Position numbers and translations under genes: made by a program. The notes under the pieces are model-generated. The model made no database searches and was not told where the DNA came from. It saw only the letters and a program-made list of their open reading frames with translations. Positions 25,675 to 35,098 of a stretch of 64,000 bases of DNA are shown here, piece after piece. Source of the stretch: an uncultured Collinsella sp. (GTDB taxonomy: Bacteria; Actinomycetota; Coriobacteriia; Coriobacteriales; Coriobacteriaceae); NCBI GenBank assembly GCA_958445065.1, contig CAUCQW010000011.1:1-64000 (forward strand), given 5' to 3'. Position 1 is the first letter of the stretch, and each line of letters starts with the position of its first letter.

Positions 25675-26444
25675 GCCATCTCTCCTTTCGGCGGGTTGGC
25701 GGAGGCGGAAATCCTGGGCAGGCTATCCACGGCGCTGCGCAGGGTCCGCGGTGCATGTGGAATATACGCGCCATCGTGAATGCGACCGTCGCGGATGGTC
25801 ACGGCACGGTCGGCCTCGGCGGCGATGCCGGGGTCGTGTGTGATAAGCACGATGGTTTTGCCGCGCTTCTGGAGCTTATGGAAGGTTTCCATCACAAGCG
25901 CTCCGGTAGCGGAGTCCAGGTTTCCCGTCGGCTCGTCGGCCAGAATGATGGGCGGGTCATTGACGAGGGCGCGCGCGATTGCGACGCGCTGCATCTGGCC
26001 GCCCGAGAGCTCGGATATGCGGTGGTCCCAGTGGTCGACGGGCAGCGTGACAGCCTGCAGCGCGTGCACGGCGCGCATTTCGCGCTGGCTACGGGGCACA
26101 TTGGTGTAGGCCAGCGGCAGCATCACATTTTCGATAACCGACAGGCGCGGCAGCAGGTTGAAGCTCTGAAAGACAAAGCCAATGCTCAGGGCGCGAACTT
26201 CGGTGAGCTCCTCATCATCGAGCTCGGCCACGTTGAGCCCTTGCAGGTAGTAGTCGCCCGCCGTCGGCTTATCCAGACAGCCTAGGATGTTCATGAGCGT
26301 CGACTTGCCCGAGCCCGAGGGGCCGGTGATAGCGACGAATTCGCCGGGATTTACCGCCAGGCTCACGTTGTGCAGGATGTGGGCGCACCCCGCCACGCTC
26401 TCAAAGATGCGGTGCACGTTGCGGATGTCGATAACGGGACGCAT
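25671..26444 (-). CDS. MacB/LolD-type ABC transporter ATPase
   Basis: A 257-residue ATPase: Walker [19 protein letters not shown] near residue 40, [18 protein letters not shown]-loop, signature [15 protein letters not shown], Walker [13 protein letters not shown], and H-loop THDPG. The pattern matches the MacB/LolD group that works mechanically with FtsX-type permeases. The start shares one base with the adaptor stop (TAATG), and the end overlaps the permease. Confidence 0.94.
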   Translation of the reverse strand: MRPVIDIRNVHRIFESVAGCAHILHNVSLAVNPGEFVAITGPSGSGKSTLMNILGCLDKPTAGDYYLQGLNVAELDDEELTEVRALSIGFVFQSFNLLPRLSVIENVMLPLAYTNVPRSQREMRAVHALQAVTLPVDHWDHRISELSGGQMQRVAIARALVNDPPIILADEPTGNLDSATGALVMETFHKLQKRGKTIVLITHDPGIAAEADRAVTIRDGRIHDGAYIPHAPRTLRSAVDSLPRISASANPPKGEMA

Positions 26445-27880
26445 TACATGCCCTCGTCGGCAGACATACTGCCCGAATCCGCACCGTAGCCGCCGTCAGC
26501 CGTTGCGTCCGCTCCGGTGTCCATGACGAGGGTGTCGCCATCGCGCAGCTTGGTAACCGGAACGTTGGGGTTGATCTCGTTGCCCTGGTCGTCGCGCTTA
26601 ACCTGTGTCTTGCCGACTACGGCTTCGTTGTCGTTTTGCGTCACGACGGTCACCTTCACGCGATGGGTTTGCTTGCCCTCGTCATCGGTTGCGACGTTGA
26701 CGTAATAGTGTTCGCCGTCTTCGGTCATGAGCGCCATCGTCGGCACCATCACCACGTCGTCGAGCTGCTCGGTCACCACCGAGACCTCGGCCGTCATGCC
26801 CGGCTTCAGGCGCGCGTCGGGCGCCTCGATGAGAATGTCGACGTTAAAGGTCACGCTGCCGCCGCCACCGTTGGCGGCGTCGGAGTTTGCCACCGACGCG
26901 ATAGCCGTGACGGTGCCCTGGCTCACGATATCGGGAAACGCGGGATACGTGACGTTGGCGCTCTGCCCAACGGCGATCTTGGCGATGTCCTTTTCGCCCA
27001 CCTGCACGGTCACCTTCATCTTAGATAGGTCGGCGATCTGCATGCACTGCTTGCCGCCGCTCGTATCGCTTTCGCCCATGATCATGCCGCCTGTAACCGT
27101 GGCGCCCACTTTGGCATTGAGCTCCACGATGTTACCCGAGCTCGGGGCCGTGACCGTGCGACTGGAGGCCTTGGCGTTCGCCTGGTCGAGGTTTGCCTGG
27201 GCTGATGCGAGGCTGCGCTGCGCGGCCGATACGGCGTTCGTGTCCACTGATGCGGCGGAGACGCCAGCCGCTGCGGAAGCTCCCTCGACGTCCGTCGTTG
27301 GGGTGGCCTGCGCAGCAGCTGCGGCTTTCTGCGCGTTGGCGAGGTCTTCTTGAGCGGCAGCAACTGCACGCTGCGCCTCGGCAACGTTGCGATCGAGCTC
27401 GTCGTTTTTAATGGTCATAAGCACGTCGCCCTCGTTGACGGATTGGCCTGCCTGCACGTTGATAGAATCGACCGTGCCGTCGACAGAAGGGGAGACCACT
27501 GAGGACGAAATGGGTTTGAGCTGGCCTTTCGCCTCGACCGTTGTGGTAAACGTGCCCTCGGTCACCATGTCGGTCACAGGACCGCTAGCGCCCTGTGGCT
27601 GCACATTGATAACAAGGGTTGCAACAATGGCAATGAGCGCGACGGCACCCACGACGCCGGCGGCAATACCGCGACGAATCAGCTTTTTGCGTCGGCGTTC
27701 GGCACGCTTTGCCTTGAGCTTGGCATATGCCTCTTCATCGGAAATCTCGGCCGTATCGTTCGCGCGTCCGCTCTGCTTGTCGGCATGTACGTTTGTAATC
27801 AGAGGAAACGTTTCGGTGGCACCTTCGGGCGTGCGCTCGGTATCATCTGGGCCCGGGGTGATCGTGGGGACATTCGGCAT
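26444..27880 (-). CDS. MacA/HlyD-type membrane-fusion (adaptor) protein
   Basis: A 478-residue adaptor. A Lys/Arg-rich cytoplasmic start and single membrane helix (AAGVVGAVALIAIVATLVI, near 80-98) are followed by a lipoyl/barrel-sandwich half (VQAGQSVNEGDVLMTIKNDELD), an Ala/Gln-rich coiled-coil hairpin of about 90 residues, the second lipoyl half (SGNIVELNAKVGATV) and beta-barrel domains. Start ATG 27880 follows AAAGGAGA; the longer frame to 27943 has none. First gene of the three-gene exporter operon. Confidence 0.9.
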   Translation of the reverse strand: MPNVPTITPGPDDTERTPEGATETFPLITNVHADKQSGRANDTAEISDEEAYAKLKAKRAERRRKKLIRRGIAAGVVGAVALIAIVATLVINVQPQGASGPVTDMVTEGTFTTTVEAKGQLKPISSSVVSPSVDGTVDSINVQAGQSVNEGDVLMTIKNDELDRNVAEAQRAVAAAQEDLANAQKAAAAAQATPTTDVEGASAAAGVSAASVDTNAVSAAQRSLASAQANLDQANAKASSRTVTAPSSGNIVELNAKVGATVTGGMIMGESDTSGGKQCMQIADLSKMKVTVQVGEKDIAKIAVGQSANVTYPAFPDIVSQGTVTAIASVANSDAANGGGGSVTFNVDILIEAPDARLKPGMTAEVSVVTEQLDDVVMVPTMALMTEDGEHYYVNVATDDEGKQTHRVKVTVVTQNDNEAVVGKTQVKRDDQGNEINPNVPVTKLRDGDTLVMDTGADATADGGYGADSGSMSADEGM

Positions 27881-27914
27881 AGCGTCTCCTTTATAGAAAG
27901 AATCTCGATAATTA

Positions 27915-27944
27915 TATGCGCCCACCGGTTGGGGCGGGCGCATA
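27915..27944 (-). terminator. hairpin between the L,D-transpeptidase and adaptor genes
   Basis: TATGCGCCC and GGGCGCATA pair with a 12-base loop. On the minus strand it follows the transpeptidase gene but lacks a T run, and TATAAT overlaps its end, so it may be a weak terminator next to a promoter for the exporter operon. Confidence 0.4.
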
Positions 27945-28012
27945 GGACGGTTTCTTTCGGAACTGTTAGATTGGTCGCAGCGGTTCCACGTTGTAGGAAT
28001 GCGCGCGTTGCA

Positions 28013-29746
28013 CTACGAGTGGACAACCACGCACAGGCCGACTTTGATGCAATCGTGCAGTGCCTTGGCGTCGGCCAGGCGCAGGTTGATGCAACCGTGG
28101 CTGCCGCACCACTTGTACGACTCGGCGTTATCGAAGCTCTTGTCGTTTTGCCAGGTGGCGTCGTGGAAGCCGATCATGTTGCCCTCAAACGGCATCCAGT
28201 AGCTCACCGGGCTCTCATATTTGGGTTTACCGGTCTCGGGGTCCTTGGCTCCGATCAGGGTGCTGCCGCCGTCGTTGCTGTTGATTTGCCACACACCCTC
28301 GGGGGTGGCGTCTTCGCCCGGTTTGCCGGAAATAAAGTTGGCCTCCCACACGATATTGCCGCTCTCGTCATAGTAGCGCGCGTGCTGCTCGGACAGGTCG
28401 ACGTCGATATACGCTTTCCAGTCGGGCTCTCCCTTTGCGGTAAAGGTATCGGCCTTCTGGGAGTACTTGATCTCGATCTCGCCGGTCTGCTTGTTGTTAA
28501 TGGCGTCCTCGACCTGCTTGGCGAGCGAGCTGCTGTCGATGGACCAACCAAAGTCGCCGCCTTCGACGGCGCACTGCTTGCCATCGGCGCGCGTCCACCA
28601 ACGAGTGGAGCCCACGGTATTAAAGCCGTTGGCGAGTTCGGCTGCCCAGCTGCTGATCTGCGACGTATCGAGCGTGGGGTTGGCCGGATCGGCAAAGCTG
28701 ATCCACTGCAACACGGAGCTGCCATCAACCTTGCCGGCATCCTCGCCGTTGAGCTTGAGGGTCACGTTGACGCCCAGGAAGTTGTTGGCAGCATCGCATG
28801 CGGCCTGAATCTGATCATCGGTCAGCGTTCCATTAAGCGGCTCATAGGCATCGTTGCCGAGCTTGGAAAGATCTACGGTCTCGGTCAGCGAGGCAAGCTC
28901 GAGCTCGGCATACTTAATGACATGCTCGCGGTTGATTTTTTCGTTGGAGCGCGCCTTCTCGACGGTAAACTTGCCGGCCTGCTCGTCATAGGAGCTATTG
29001 GCCTCGAACGTGCCCGAACGGCCCTCGTTAAACTCGTCGATAGCGGCGCCCAGGTCCTCCTCAAACTTCTTTTGGTCAAAGGTATCGGAGAGCATGGACA
29101 GGTCGACGTCTTGATCAAGATCGACTTCGTTGGAGGTAGCAGTTGTTTTGGTCTTGCCGCTTAAGGATTCCACAAGGCGGACCGGCCAAATAAAGGCTTC
29201 GTTGTGGTTGATGATTTCTTTTGCAGCAGCTTCACCGTCGACGATGGGTTCATCGGACTCGGGCTGATAGGTCCAGCTAAAGTCATCTCCTGTCACGGTG
29301 AGTTTATAGTGCTTCCATGCCGAGTTGACCTTGGTGGCGGCAGACGACGCGTTGGAGAACGAGACGTCGACGCCGGCGACGGTGGTGTTGGGGTAGGCTA
29401 CCTGCGAAAACGCTACGACGCCTACGATATAGACAATGACGATTAGACCAAGGACGACAAAGAGCGTTGTCTTTTTGCCCGACTTATTGTTCTCGGGGGA
29501 CTTGCGCGCGGGGCCTCGATCGCCTCGAGCGTGCGTGGGGGGCTGCTTGGGCGCATTGCCGTTTGCCTGACGCTGCTGACGTTGTTGACGCTGTTGTCGC
29601 TGTTGGTTCGGGCGTTGGGAAGCGTTTGCTGCACTACGCTGCTGACGGTGGCTCGGCGCGATAGGACGCGGCGACTGAACGCCGCCGGTGTGCCTGTTCG
29701 GCTGCTGCGGATCGGGAATCAGTTGAGTTCGATCGTTTTGCGACAT
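28013..29746 (-). CDS. L,D-transpeptidase (YkuD) with peptidoglycan-binding domain
   Basis: A 577-residue cell-wall enzyme. The first ~85 residues are Gln/Pro/Arg-rich and cytoplasmic, followed by one membrane helix (FVVLGLIVIVYIVGVVAF). The exterior part contains repeated PG-binding-4-type domains. The C-terminal YkuD domain has GFHDATWQ, then SHGCINLRLADA with the catalytic Cys. It would form 3-3 cross-links or attach proteins to peptidoglycan. ATG 29746 is preferred over 29755 because GAAGGA is only one base from the latter. Confidence 0.9.
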   Translation of the reverse strand: MSQNDRTQLIPDPQQPNRHTGGVQSPRPIAPSHRQQRSAANASQRPNQQRQQRQQRQQRQANGNAPKQPPTHARGDRGPARKSPENNKSGKKTTLFVVLGLIVIVYIVGVVAFSQVAYPNTTVAGVDVSFSNASSAATKVNSAWKHYKLTVTGDDFSWTYQPESDEPIVDGEAAAKEIINHNEAFIWPVRLVESLSGKTKTTATSNEVDLDQDVDLSMLSDTFDQKKFEEDLGAAIDEFNEGRSGTFEANSSYDEQAGKFTVEKARSNEKINREHVIKYAELELASLTETVDLSKLGNDAYEPLNGTLTDDQIQAACDAANNFLGVNVTLKLNGEDAGKVDGSSVLQWISFADPANPTLDTSQISSWAAELANGFNTVGSTRWWTRADGKQCAVEGGDFGWSIDSSSLAKQVEDAINNKQTGEIEIKYSQKADTFTAKGEPDWKAYIDVDLSEQHARYYDESGNIVWEANFISGKPGEDATPEGVWQINSNDGGSTLIGAKDPETGKPKYESPVSYWMPFEGNMIGFHDATWQNDKSFDNAESYKWCGSHGCINLRLADAKALHDCIKVGLCVVVHS

Positions 29747-29803
29747 CGTATGCATATCCTTCGATTTTCGCCTTGCGGTTCATCGTGTTTTTACTGGGCT
29801 TGC

Positions 29804-29809
29804 ATTATA
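29804..29809 (-). promoter_or_regulatory. -10 element for the L,D-transpeptidase gene
   Basis: A perfect TATAAT on the minus strand, 58 bases before the start codon, in an otherwise empty 149-base gap. No convincing -35 is present at 16-18 bases. Confidence 0.4.
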
Positions 29810-29895
29810 GCGATTGCCCTGCTGTTTGTGGTACGGAAACGGTGGCATTCGAAAGAGCTGGGACAAATGTCCCACCTTTGAGTCGTTCTTAGTCG

Positions 29896-31503
29896 CTATC
29901 CGCACACACCGCATTTTGCACAGGCCGAAAGTGCGGCCGGAGCCTGCGCGATGCCGCCCTTTGCCGTCTCTCGCAGCGTGGCCGGCAACGCGTGACCCAC
30001 CGAGAGCATGACATGTGCCATCTGGTCAAACGGCACCAAGCTCTTAATGCCCGCGAGGGCGAGTTGTGCCGAGCTAAAGGCCGCTGCCACGCCAATGGCG
30101 TTGCGGTTTTGGCAGGGCACCTCCACGAGGCCACCGACGGGGTCACAAACGAGGCCCAGCAGGTTACTCAGCGCGATGGAACTGGCGTCGAGCGCCTGCT
30201 CGGGCGTGCCGCCGAGCATCTGCACCAGCGCGGCGGCTGCCATGGCAGCGGCGCTTCCCACCTCGGCTTGGCAGCCGCCCTCGGCGCCGGCGACGCAGGC
30301 GCTCGTGGTGAGGTTGAGGCCGATGGCGGCTGCGCAGTAGAGCGCGTCCATGACCTGCTCGTCGTCGAGCTGCAGGCGATCGGCAAGCGCCAGCACGCAG
30401 CCGGGCACAACACCCGCGGATCCTGCCGTCGGAGCTGCGACGATCACACCCATCGTGGCGGAACGCTCGAGCACGGCCATCGCGCGGGCCACGGCGTCGG
30501 TCTGGACGACGCCCATCAGGCTTTCACTCAAATCGTTGCGGCCTGTGGCATCGACGAGTTTAGCCTCGCCGCCGATAAGCCCGCCGAGTGAGCGCAGCGG
30601 ATTTGCGAGTGGGGCCGTGGTCTCCTCGCGCATGACGTCGAGCACGCGGCGCATGGCGGCGACGGCGTGGGCCTCGCCGGTCAGACGCGCCTCGCGAACG
30701 GCCATGACGGCGCCGATGCTGAGCCCCTGTTCCTCACACGCATCGAGCAGCTGCTCGCCGTCGTCGAAGATTTCCTTGGCCGAGACGCCGGGGGAGAGCG
30801 ACGAGGCAGAACCGGGGAGCTCGATAAAGGTCGCGTAATCAACATTGTCGAGCTTGCGTAGCATCGGGATAACGGTGTCGTCGGGCGCGCCGTCGGTCTC
30901 AAAGACGGAGTAGGCCTGGCCGCCCACTTCGGTGCGGTAGGTGCGGCAGAATGCGATGTTCACGTGGGCGTAGGCGAGCAGGTTGGTGAGCGCAGCGAGT
31001 ACACCGGGGACGTCCTTGTGCGCCACGAAGAGCGTGGAATACATGCCCGAGATGTCGACGCCGACGCCGTTAATGCGGCTGATGCGCATCTTGCCGCCGC
31101 CCAGGCTCTCGCCGCGGACCTGTGCCGTGGCGCCCGTGTCGTCGACCATTTCGATGTCGACGGTGTTGGGGTGGATGGAGGCGTCGTCGCCCTTGATGTC
31201 AAAGTGATATTCGAGGCCCTGCTCGCGCGCGAGGTCGAAGGCCTGCTTGATGTTCTCGTCATCGGTGTCGAGGCCCAGTATGCCCGCGACGAGCGCACGG
31301 TCTGTGCCGTGGCCGCGGTAGGTGTGGGCGAAGGAGTTCCACAGGCCAAAGGTAACTTTGGTGATGCGGCCTTCCAGCAGGCTGGCGGCAACTTGGGCGC
31401 AGCGCAGGGCGCCGGCGGTGTGCGATGAACTGGGGCCGACCATGACGGGGCCCAAGATCTCGAATGCCGAGGTCGTAGCTAGTGTTTGCGGCTTGCCTGC
31501 CAT
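29896..31503 (-). CDS. sdaA: L-serine ammonia-lyase, iron-sulfur dependent, single chain
   Basis: A 535-residue enzyme converting L-serine to pyruvate and ammonia. The beta part (FEILGPVMVGPSSSHTAGALR) and an ACT-like segment (KDVPGVLAALTNLLAYAHVNI) precede the alpha part, which has AAPTAGSAGVVPGCV and SACVAGAEGGCQAEVG with candidate Fe-S cysteines, and a Cys-rich end (SACAKCGVCG). The combined beta-alpha layout is the SdaA form. ATG 31503 follows CAGGAGC; the longer frame has no site. A long inverted repeat (31559-31680) lies directly upstream. Confidence 0.93.
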   Translation of the reverse strand: MAGKPQTLATTSAFEILGPVMVGPSSSHTAGALRCAQVAASLLEGRITKVTFGLWNSFAHTYRGHGTDRALVAGILGLDTDDENIKQAFDLAREQGLEYHFDIKGDDASIHPNTVDIEMVDDTGATAQVRGESLGGGKMRISRINGVGVDISGMYSTLFVAHKDVPGVLAALTNLLAYAHVNIAFCRTYRTEVGGQAYSVFETDGAPDDTVIPMLRKLDNVDYATFIELPGSASSLSPGVSAKEIFDDGEQLLDACEEQGLSIGAVMAVREARLTGEAHAVAAMRRVLDVMREETTAPLANPLRSLGGLIGGEAKLVDATGRNDLSESLMGVVQTDAVARAMAVLERSATMGVIVAAPTAGSAGVVPGCVLALADRLQLDDEQVMDALYCAAAIGLNLTTSACVAGAEGGCQAEVGSAAAMAAAALVQMLGGTPEQALDASSIALSNLLGLVCDPVGGLVEVPCQNRNAIGVAAAFSSAQLALAGIKSLVPFDQMAHVMLSVGHALPATLRETAKGGIAQAPAALSACAKCGVCG

Positions 31504-31558
31504 GGGTGCTCCTGTCCTATCCCTTCGTCCCGAGGGGCGGGGCATACTCTGTCCCGCC

Positions 31559-31680
31559 GTTCCGAGGGCTTTGGTATTTGGTCGCCTGCTCGGGCAGTCC
31601 TGACTCGCACGGAGAGCACATTAAGTGCTCTCCGGCTCGTGCGGAACTCGCGACCGACCAAATACCAAAGCCCTCGGAAC
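31559..31680. repeat. long nested inverted repeat upstream of sdaA
   Basis: Perfect 26-base arms at 31559-31584 and 31655-31680 enclose a second hairpin with perfect 10-base arms CGGAGAGCAC (31610-31619) and GTGCTCTCCG (31625-31634), loop ATTAA. It lies between the metK terminator and the sdaA start. Without a T run it is not a simple terminator; see findings. Confidence 0.85.
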
Positions 31681-31770
31681 TTAGGATACATGGTTGGAGT
31701 CGCTCTGCTGCGAAATTTATCGGCCTATGACCTATTCCATGTCCCAGGTAGGCTCATCTTCACCACCTTT

Positions 31771-31810
31771 AAATAAAAAAGAAGTACCGGTTGGAGCCGG
31801 TACTTCTTTT
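31771..31810 (-). terminator. intrinsic terminator of metK
   Basis: Perfect 12-base arms AAGAAGTACCGG / CCGGTACTTCTT with a 6-base loop. Read on the minus strand the stem is followed by TTTTATTT, 40 bases after the metK stop. Confidence 0.85.
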
Positions 31811-31846
31811 GGTACGTTGTTTTTGGCTGTAGCTTTTCGGGTAAGC

Positions 31847-33127
<1,281 letters not shown>

Positions 33128-33232
33128 GATTGTCCTTTCAAAAACGTGTCCCGGCGACCGTTACCATTCCGCCGGGCTCTCTATGCAAGGGCTCATCATA
33201 GCGCGTAAATCAAACATTCACACCCTTTCCGC

Positions 33233-33330
33233 ACCTACTCATTGGGGACAGACTTAAATGACCACCCTTACCTAAGTGCCGACAGGTTGTCCAATGACTG
33301 GTCATTTAAGTCTGTCCCCAATGAGTAGGT
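33233..33330. repeat. long inverted repeat between metK and gltX
   Basis: Perfect 32-base arms at 33233-33264 and 33299-33330 around a 34-base loop. The arm contains TTGGGGACAGACTTAAATGA, a word I associate with REP-type palindromes of other bacteria. It lies between two divergent genes, so it cannot be serving as their terminator. Confidence 0.85.
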
Positions 33331-33364
33331 CGGTGCCCTTTGTGCGGAGGTTGCTTTGATGCTT

Positions 33365-33370
33365 TATAAT
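33365..33370 (+). promoter_or_regulatory. -10 element of gltX
   Basis: A consensus TATAAT 41 bases before the gltX ATG, just right of the inverted repeat. The -35 region (TTGTGC at 33340-33345, 19-base spacer) is poor. Confidence 0.5.
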
Positions 33371-33410
33371 GGTGCGGTTAGACATCCATCCTGCAATCGA
33401 GGAGATTTCC

Positions 33411-34886
33411 ATGGCATCAGACGTTCGCGTCCGCTTTGCACCCTCACCGACGGGCAAGCTGCACATTGGCGGCGCCCGCACCGCTATCTATAACTGGGCT
33501 TTCGCCCGTGCAAACGGCGGCACGTTCATCCTGCGCATCGACGACACCGACCCCACCCGCTCTACCGACGAGAACACGCAGATCATCCTGCGCGCCATGC
33601 GTTGGCTGGGCCTGGACTGGGACGAGGGTCCCGAGGTGGGCGGCGATTTTGGCCCCTACGCCCAGACCGAGCGCCTGGACCTGTACAAGCAGGCCGCCCA
33701 GAAGCTTTGGGACGAGGGCAAGGCCTATCCCTGCTTCTGCACCAAGGAGCAGCTCGACGCCGACCGCAAGGCCGCGCAGGAGCGCAAGGACCCCTTCCAG
33801 GGCTATCAGCGCCGTTGCCGCAATCTTGATCCCGAGGAGGCCCGCCGTCGCATCGAGGCCGGCGAGTCCTACGTCCTTCGCATCAAGGTGCCCGAGGACC
33901 GCGGCGACGTCGTTATCCACGATGCCGTCCACGGCGAGGTGACCTTCGATGCCAAGGAGCTCGACGACTTTGTCATCTTCCGCTCCGATGGCACGCCCAC
34001 GTACAACTTCGCGACTGTCGTCGACGACGCCATGATGAAGATCACCCATGTCATCCGCGGCGACGACCACCTGTCCAACACCCCGCGTCAGGTCATGGTC
34101 TACGAGGCCCTCGGCGCGCCCGTGCCCACGTTCGCCCACATCTCCATGATCTTGGGTGCCGACGGCAAAAAGCTCTCCAAGCGCCACGGCGCCACCTCGG
34201 TGGAGGAGTACCGCGACGCCGGTTACCTGTCCGACGCCTTCGTCAACTATCTGGCGCTGCTCGGCTGGTCGCTCGACGGCGAGACCACGATCATCCCGCG
34301 CGATGTCCTGGCCAGCAAGTTCTCGCTCGACCGCATCTCCAAGAACCCGGCGACCTTCGACCCCAAGAAGCTTGATTGGGTTAATGCCGAGTACATCAAT
34401 GGCATGTCCGATGCTCGGTTTGCCGATGAGATCATGGTCCCCGAGCTGCACGAGGCGGGTCTTATCGAGGGTAATGTCGAGTACGGCGAGGATTGGATCG
34501 ATGCGCTTGCTGCCATCGTTAAGCCGCGCACCAAGATGCCGGCCGACGCCGTGACCGTCGCCGCTCCCATCTTTGCTACGGCCGAGACGCTTGAGTATGA
34601 CGAGAAGTCCGTCAACAAGGGCCTGGCCAAGGAAGGCATGGGTGCCATTCTGGATGCCGCCAAGGCCGCGCTCGAGGGCGTGGACGAGTGGACGGCTGTC
34701 AACATTGACGCCGCGCTTGAGCCGCTTCCCGAGCAGATGGACCTTAAGAAGCGCGTGGTGTTCCAGGCTGTGCGCGTCGCCGTCTGCGGCAACATGGTGA
34801 GTCCTCCGCTGGGCGAGACCATGGCGCTCGTCGGCCGCGACGACTGCCTGGCGCGCATCGACCGCGCCCGCACGATGGCGCTGTAA
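33411..34886 (+). CDS. gltX: glutamyl-tRNA synthetase
   Basis: A 491-residue class I synthetase that charges tRNA-Glu (and possibly tRNA-Gln for later amidation; glnS/gatCAB are not in the window). HIGG of the HIGH motif is at residues 18-21, inside RFAPSPTGKLHIGGARTA, and the KMSKS-like KLSKR is near residue 255. ATG 33411 follows CGAGGAG at 33398-33404. Confidence 0.96.
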   Translation: MASDVRVRFAPSPTGKLHIGGARTAIYNWAFARANGGTFILRIDDTDPTRSTDENTQIILRAMRWLGLDWDEGPEVGGDFGPYAQTERLDLYKQAAQKLWDEGKAYPCFCTKEQLDADRKAAQERKDPFQGYQRRCRNLDPEEARRRIEAGESYVLRIKVPEDRGDVVIHDAVHGEVTFDAKELDDFVIFRSDGTPTYNFATVVDDAMMKITHVIRGDDHLSNTPRQVMVYEALGAPVPTFAHISMILGADGKKLSKRHGATSVEEYRDAGYLSDAFVNYLALLGWSLDGETTIIPRDVLASKFSLDRISKNPATFDPKKLDWVNAEYINGMSDARFADEIMVPELHEAGLIEGNVEYGEDWIDALAAIVKPRTKMPADAVTVAAPIFATAETLEYDEKSVNKGLAKEGMGAILDAAKAALEGVDEWTAVNIDAALEPLPEQMDLKKRVVFQAVRVAVCGNMVSPPLGETMALVGRDDCLARIDRARTMAL

Positions 34887-34908
34887 TCGCTGCGCAAATG
34901 TATGTATC

Positions 34909-34945
34909 CGAGCCCCGTTCACTCAGAGCGGGGCTCTTGTTTCTG
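34909..34945 (+). terminator. intrinsic terminator of gltX
   Basis: Arms GAGCCCCG and CGGGGCTC with a loop of about 10 bases, followed by TTGTTTCT, 23 bases after the gltX stop. Confidence 0.75.
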
Positions 34946-35098
34946 TAGACGTATGGGATAGGAGGTGCTGGGGCCATAGCCGAGCAACTTTCGCTGTTTG
35001 GTTCGCCGGAACCAAAACAGGCCCTCGAAAAGCCCGACCGCTCGGCCGAGCAGGCCAAGCCCGAGTCCGCGCCCGAGCCCGTTGCCGCCTACGCGAGC

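Noticed and set aside
33128..33232. SAM riboswitch upstream of metK
   Set aside because: Only a short CCCGGCG/CGCCGGG hairpin is present; none of the SAM-I or SAM-II conserved blocks was seen.
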